Positions 59,201-64,000 of a stretch of 64,000 nt of DNA are shown here, in pieces. Positions within the stretch are counted from its first letter, which is position 1. Each line of letters opens with the position of its first letter. Source of the stretch: Melanocharis versteri. Taxonomy: Eukaryota > Chordata > Aves > Passeriformes > Melanocharitidae. Under the pieces are notes generated by a model. It saw only the letters and a program-made list of their open reading frames with translations, did no database searches and was not told where the DNA came from. Where the stretch lies: the NCBI GenBank assembly GCA_013397845.1, contig VZTG01001880.1:1610501-1674500 (forward strand), given 5' to 3'. Position numbers and translations under genes: made by a program.

Positions 59201-62200
59201 ACACCGGCTGCTGAAAGAGGAGCTCACTGATAACTGCTCAAAGACATGCACTACACAGAGGCAGCTTGTGACCAGAATGATGTGCTAAAAGGAACACTTC
59301 ATAAAGTGTGTCATTTTGAATATTACAGTACAAACAAAGCTTTCACTTTAAAGTGGTAACAAATCGCCTCCTCCCAACACTTACTAATTTGTCAACATAG
59401 CTCCAAGATAAAAATCACAGACTAGGAGAGAGGCCAATATATTACGCTGTTAAAAACCAAACCAAATCAAAGATTGATGGTGCACAGATTTTCTCCCCTC
59501 CACTTTTATTTCCCTCAAACACACACTGACATTTACTTAAGTTGGCCAGATCCTCAACTGGCATAAAAGTAATCTTTGCCTCCAGTCTAGTAACTGTTAA
59601 CACTATGCTGAGTTAAACAAAATAAAGATTAGACTCATCACACCTACTACAAAGCTAAAGCTTTATCTGTGCTTTGATCTTCTTGGCATTTTCATCTCAG
59701 TGCTTGCTTAGTCATAGAATTAAAACCTGCATATACATGTGCATAAAGTGGCTAATGTACTAAGTGAAAAATACGTTGCTTTATTAAAACATTATGGCTG
59801 TAATTTTGAAGGCTGACATCACACAGTGATAGTTCTGCTGCTTGCTGTGTCTCAGCTCCATGACCAAGATCCATTTGATTTTCTTACAAAATTAAGAAAA
59901 CAAAACACTATCGATAAAAAGCGGATTCACCCTTTTTGATGGGTTGCCACCAGTGGTTTCTCAGATGAAATGTACAAAACAAAATAAACTACAGTTTAAT
60001 ATGGCCAAGCCAGCATTCCTGTAACACAGCCCAGCTGAAATTGCTTTGGGAGCCAAGATCAGAACCAGATTTAATGCAAGATCTTAAACGCAAAAGCCTT
60101 CATGGTATACAGAAAGCCAGAGTGGGCTTTCCTCATAGGGGCTATGATAGGAACTGAGAAACTTGTGGTTAAGACCACATGGTTAAGTGTAAATTAAGGC
60201 ATGTCTCCAGTATTTGAACCAGCATTTGATCTGGGCACAAGCCTTGCACAGGACCCTTCCAGTTACTGCGTGTGCATTCTGGCACACCATCTCACTTCCT
60301 AGCTTCACTCCAGTTCCCATACACATACAGATCATTCAAGTATAATCAAATAGAGTCTTTCCTTCTAACATAACATCCACAAAATGTAAAATCCAGTATT
60401 TCTTCAGGTGAAGAAAACATTTTAAGACAACATATGTGTTCCTGATAAAAGTTTCAAGTGATCTTTCCTTCTCTAGTGCAGTTCTGAGCTAGAGGAGTAG
60501 AGGAATATGGAAACAAGTTTTGTTCATTTCTTTAGCCAATGCTCCTTTCAAACTATCTCCGTACTGCAAGTTATAAGCAACCGTCCCTTCAGAAAAAAAC
60601 CAAAAAACAGCTGCACACTTCAAACATTTAATTTCACAGCTTTTTTCTGTCTTTTATCCTGACACAATCTGCCTACAAAACAGCTTCTTCTCTCCAAGTT
60701 ACACAGCGTATGGAACAAAGCCAGCCTCACAAGTACAATGGGTTTAACACACATACAGATCTGCAGTAGTCAGTGTTTTGAAATGCTCTTTTCAAACCCT
60801 TTGGGAAAATTAATTATTTAACACCCACGTGTCAGAGATATTTGTCTCACATCTGAAAGCTCCTCTTACCCTTCCTCCCCAAGGAATTTAGCAGTACTCC
60901 CACGTTTCAACAAACCAGCAGCTCCTCCCTTGGCAACAGGACCAGTCGGCGCAGGTAGCAATCAACTAGGCATTTCCTCCCGCTCCTTTGTCCACCTGGA
61001 CAGCCCCCAAAGGTCAGCACAAAGCTCCCTGTTGAAGGCCTAAGGAAGCAGTGAGGGGAGCAGCAGGAATGACCTTCCAAACATAATACCGGTCATCAGT
61101 AACAGTGCCCTTCCAGACAGACAAGTTGGTCTGAGAGGTTTCTTCTACAAGCATTTATTTTTTGTATCTCAAGGAAAGCCATCCTACAGAAGTACCCACC
61201 TGCAACAGGCATTGCTCATATATCAAAGCAGACAACCTTCCTATTCCTTTTTTTAGTCTTCCTTGCTTAAAAATGCAATCATGATTACAGGACTTTTTTA
61301 CAGCAAGAAATCAATGACACAAGTTGGAAATAAAGGAGAGACTCCAGCATCCTGACTCTACATGAAGGTCAAAGACAGCATTATCATTCCCACACTATTT
61401 GGGATAAAATATTCAAAGTTATTTTCCACTTTCTAATACTAATGATTCACAGGAACCACCTTTGAAAAACAGTCCTGAAGATTCCTATGGCGCTCCAATA
61501 TCCTACGCAACACAGGAAGAACCTAGCATACCACTGCTCTTAAAAGAGGTCCAATTCCCATCCCCACCTTTCCAACATAGAAAAAGAACTTTTCAAGGAC
61601 TTATTTACACAGCATATACATTGAGCAACAGCATAGGACAGGTCTTTCCCAAAAAATTTAAGTCACCAAATCCAACAGTGTAACCCACACAGCTTGGGCT
61701 GCTTCTGGGACATTGTTTGCCATTCTGCTCACCTGCACTTGCATAATTATCTATCAACCATAATTTGATTTCCACATGAAGAAATCTATCAGATCTCAAA
61801 AATTCATGGATATGCCATTTGAGCTTTTCTAATTCTCACTGGACAACTGCAAGTACCAAAACAAAGCTACAAACTATTGTTGTACAACCAGAGAAATTTA
61901 AGTCACCTTTCAAGACACCCTGAATTTTAGGCATGAATTAATGAAGAGCCTGTGAAGACATAAGAGAGACAAGCTTCATGGTAAGCTTTAATCCAAGCAG
62001 AAATTTTATGAACTCTTAATACTTTAAAATAATACAGAAAACATACCGTACTACTAAAAGAAAAATGCACTATGGTCTCAATTTTCAACCAGATAAATTA
62101 AGTACATAAATATAAAGAGATATGTCAGCTATTTTGCCTGTATCTCCCTCCTTTTTGAGAACAAAAGGTAATACCTGCTCAGATAATAAAGTTTTAATTG

Positions 62201-64000
62201 ATATGTTTTGGTGGGTAAAAATATAACCCAATCCATACAATGCAAGCACTTTTCTGAACGCTGCAAGCTTAACATCTCCCTCCCTATCTTTTGCTTTTGT
62301 ACAAAGAATAGCATTACAGAAGTCTGCCACATAGGCCCTACAGATAAATGGTATGAGTTGGAAGGAAGTAACAGATTCTTTAGTTCTCTATAGTTAGATT
62401 GCCAGTATAGAGACCTCAGCAAACTGCAGAGGATTAGCACATGGCACATCTTTAGGTGAGATACTATATGAGCAAAGGGAAATACCTGGAAAATGTCAGA
62501 GAATGGTATGAGATTCCTAGGAAAAAAATCCAGCAGGATAGGAGAGTAGCTCCTTTACAGCAGCAAAGCTGTATTAATGAGAGCCCCTGACAAAAGCCTC
62601 CCAGCTGCAGTTTTCCAAAAAACAAGGGTAAGCTTCTTTAGAAGTGCCATCAAGAAATTAAGTTGGTACAATCACTATTTATATTTCCTTACCTACCACA
62701 GGCAGATACATTCATTCATCAAAACCTTTCATTAGCAGTACATATTGATTTGGGGATTTTTTAAACAGGGTCACATAAGTACAGCATAAGAGCAGTATGA
62801 AATTTACGTACAATGAAAAATCTCTCATGTATTAGGAAGCCCACTTGTTTTTAACTCTCAGAGAAAACCTACACTTGAAGATGCAATACACAGGGGATTC
62901 AATTTAGAAACCCAGCTAAGAGAACTTAGAACCATGGGAGAAAAGAAATGCTAGTTATTGACACTCCAGTGCAACTTGCTTGAGTACAGAAGAAGCACAC
63001 AGATGTAATACACTAATACAAGTGTGCTAACTGAAGAGCAAAACAATCTGTTACACAAACAATTGCACTGTAATCTCTTTATGGTTCTTTATTTTGTTTC
63101 AACTGTTATTTTGGCAAGGAACAAAGTGAGTCTGGAAAACAGGTAGCTGCCTTTCTGAAACCAAGCAGATGAAAAAATTCTTTTGCACATATTTTTGTTT
63201 GGCTTCTTATTAACAGTTAAAGGATTCCTACTTCTGAACATGGTGTTGGAAGAAACATGTTTAAGCATATACTACTCCAAGATGGGTGTAAAGGAAATTC
63301 AGCAACACTCTCAGAAATGAGAAAACAATACAATCCTTAAGTAAGAAGCCTTAACCTGAAGGTTGCAAACAAGTCACAGGAAACAAACACCTAGGCACAG
63401 AAGAGTACCAAGCACGTGCACTCAGAAGCTCCTTCATCTCAAGTGTCACACTGAAAAACCTCAGGTACCTGCTGAAAAGACATACTGGTTCCTACTGGTT
63501 TGGAAATCCTCCTGCAAAAAATTAGTCAGATACCAGATACTTTCACTGCATCTTTGCATGAAGTTTCCACAGCATCAAGGGACTATCCTGCAGCTTCAGT
63601 ACCACTTCAGCAATAAAATCAGGCCTAAAATGAGGTTTCTACGAATATGAAATGATCTTTTGATTGTGATATTCACCCTTAATGAATAAACAACTGTAGC
63701 ACCAAAATGTCTTCATATTCTGTGCTATGACATGGACCATTCGATATCATGTTCCTGAGTTATGCTGTGTCAAATAGAAGTACTTTCGTACAAACATTCC
63801 AAAATTTACCCCAGTTCAGGAATCTAGGAAGCTTGCTGGCCAGATCTAATGTTTAACAAAAGGTGCTGGAATCCTTGTGATGTGTGATGCCAGACACCAA
63901 ACAGAATTCAGTTCACCTATTGCTTCCCTGCAATCCCTCTTTCCAGTCTGCAGGCTGTCAACATCACACTTCTTCAGATCAGGAATCTGATGCAAAAAAA

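Larger units (their letters stand above)
14930..64000 (-). other. AGPAT4: AGPAT4 gene, all but its first coding exon
   Basis: Seven - strand exons join in frame to about 317 residues plus a stop. They match the family of 1-acylglycerol-3-phosphate acyltransferase delta, which adds an acyl chain to lysophosphatidic acid to make phosphatidic acid, as an integral membrane protein of the ER and related membranes. Seen in order: HX4D as NHNFEID, the segment KKELSYMPIIGWMW, EGTR, LLPRTKGF, then two C-terminal hydrophobic segments (about NWLFWALLLLYPLF and LTLATFAFVIII). Human AGPAT4 is about 378 residues, so about 60 N-terminal residues are missing here. AGPAT3 and AGPAT5 are related, but the RRIPLED and C-terminal GVTEINKGSTYGN text and the MAP3K4 neighbour favour AGPAT4. 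Confidence 0.95.
46531..64000 (-). other. AGPAT4 upstream intron (runs off the window)
   Basis: About 17.5 kb without any exon I could recognise on either strand. I looked for the missing N-terminal coding exon (hydrophobic segment, then a WPINKQLFRKIN-like block) and did not find it. The intron holds a CR1 tail at 49.56 kb and an LTR at 52.7-53.4 kb. The rest is AT-rich, with short chance reading frames only. Confidence 0.75.

Noticed and set aside
1..64000. Prokaryotic-style systems (CRISPR, operons, toxin-antitoxin, phage)
   Set aside because: Spliced vertebrate genes, CR1 and avian LTRs show this is nuclear bird DNA; no regularly spaced repeats or gene clusters were seen.

Overview
The window is vertebrate nuclear DNA, almost certainly from a bird. 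The evidence is AT-rich introns, spliced vertebrate genes, CR1 LINE fragments in both orientations and two LTRs of a common avian endogenous-retrovirus type. I cannot name the species; the LTRs are of a kind I associate with neoavian (for example songbird) genomes. There are no prokaryotic genes, RNA genes or CRISPR arrays.

Two genes lie tail to tail. On the + strand, positions 1 to about 13,840 hold the last eight coding exons and the 3' UTR of MAP3K4 (MEKK4). They encode almost the whole C-terminal kinase domain, from just before the glycine loop to the final residues VCTDEE. On the - strand, from about 14,930 to the right edge, lies AGPAT4 (lysophosphatidic acid acyltransferase delta). Seven coding exons between 17,312 and 46,530 give about 317 residues, from just before the HX4D catalytic motif to the stop. 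The first coding exon, about 60 residues, was not found and probably lies beyond the window, which makes 46,531-64,000 intronic. MAP3K4 and AGPAT4 are also convergent neighbours in human. All reading frames join without a break, so both genes look intact.

Layout: 1-13,840 MAP3K4 exons and introns, with an old CR1 near 7 kb and a younger CR1 near 10.5 kb; 13,841-14,930 short intergenic gap; 14,930-17,311 AGPAT4 3' UTR; 17,312-46,530 AGPAT4 exons and introns, with a CR1 near 40 kb, a solo LTR near 43.5 kb and an unclassified CpG-bearing segment with one ambiguous base near 37.2 kb; 46,531-64,000 AGPAT4 intron with a CR1 scrap and a second LTR near 53 kb.

The two products work separately: MAP3K4 is a stress-responsive MAP kinase kinase kinase, and AGPAT4 is a membrane phospholipid-synthesis enzyme. 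I saw no new multi-gene system. The most interesting signals are in splicing: a duplicated donor that could insert six residues into the MAP3K4 catalytic loop, a GC-AG intron in AGPAT4 with a competing GT donor, and a possible alternative MAP3K4 C terminus.
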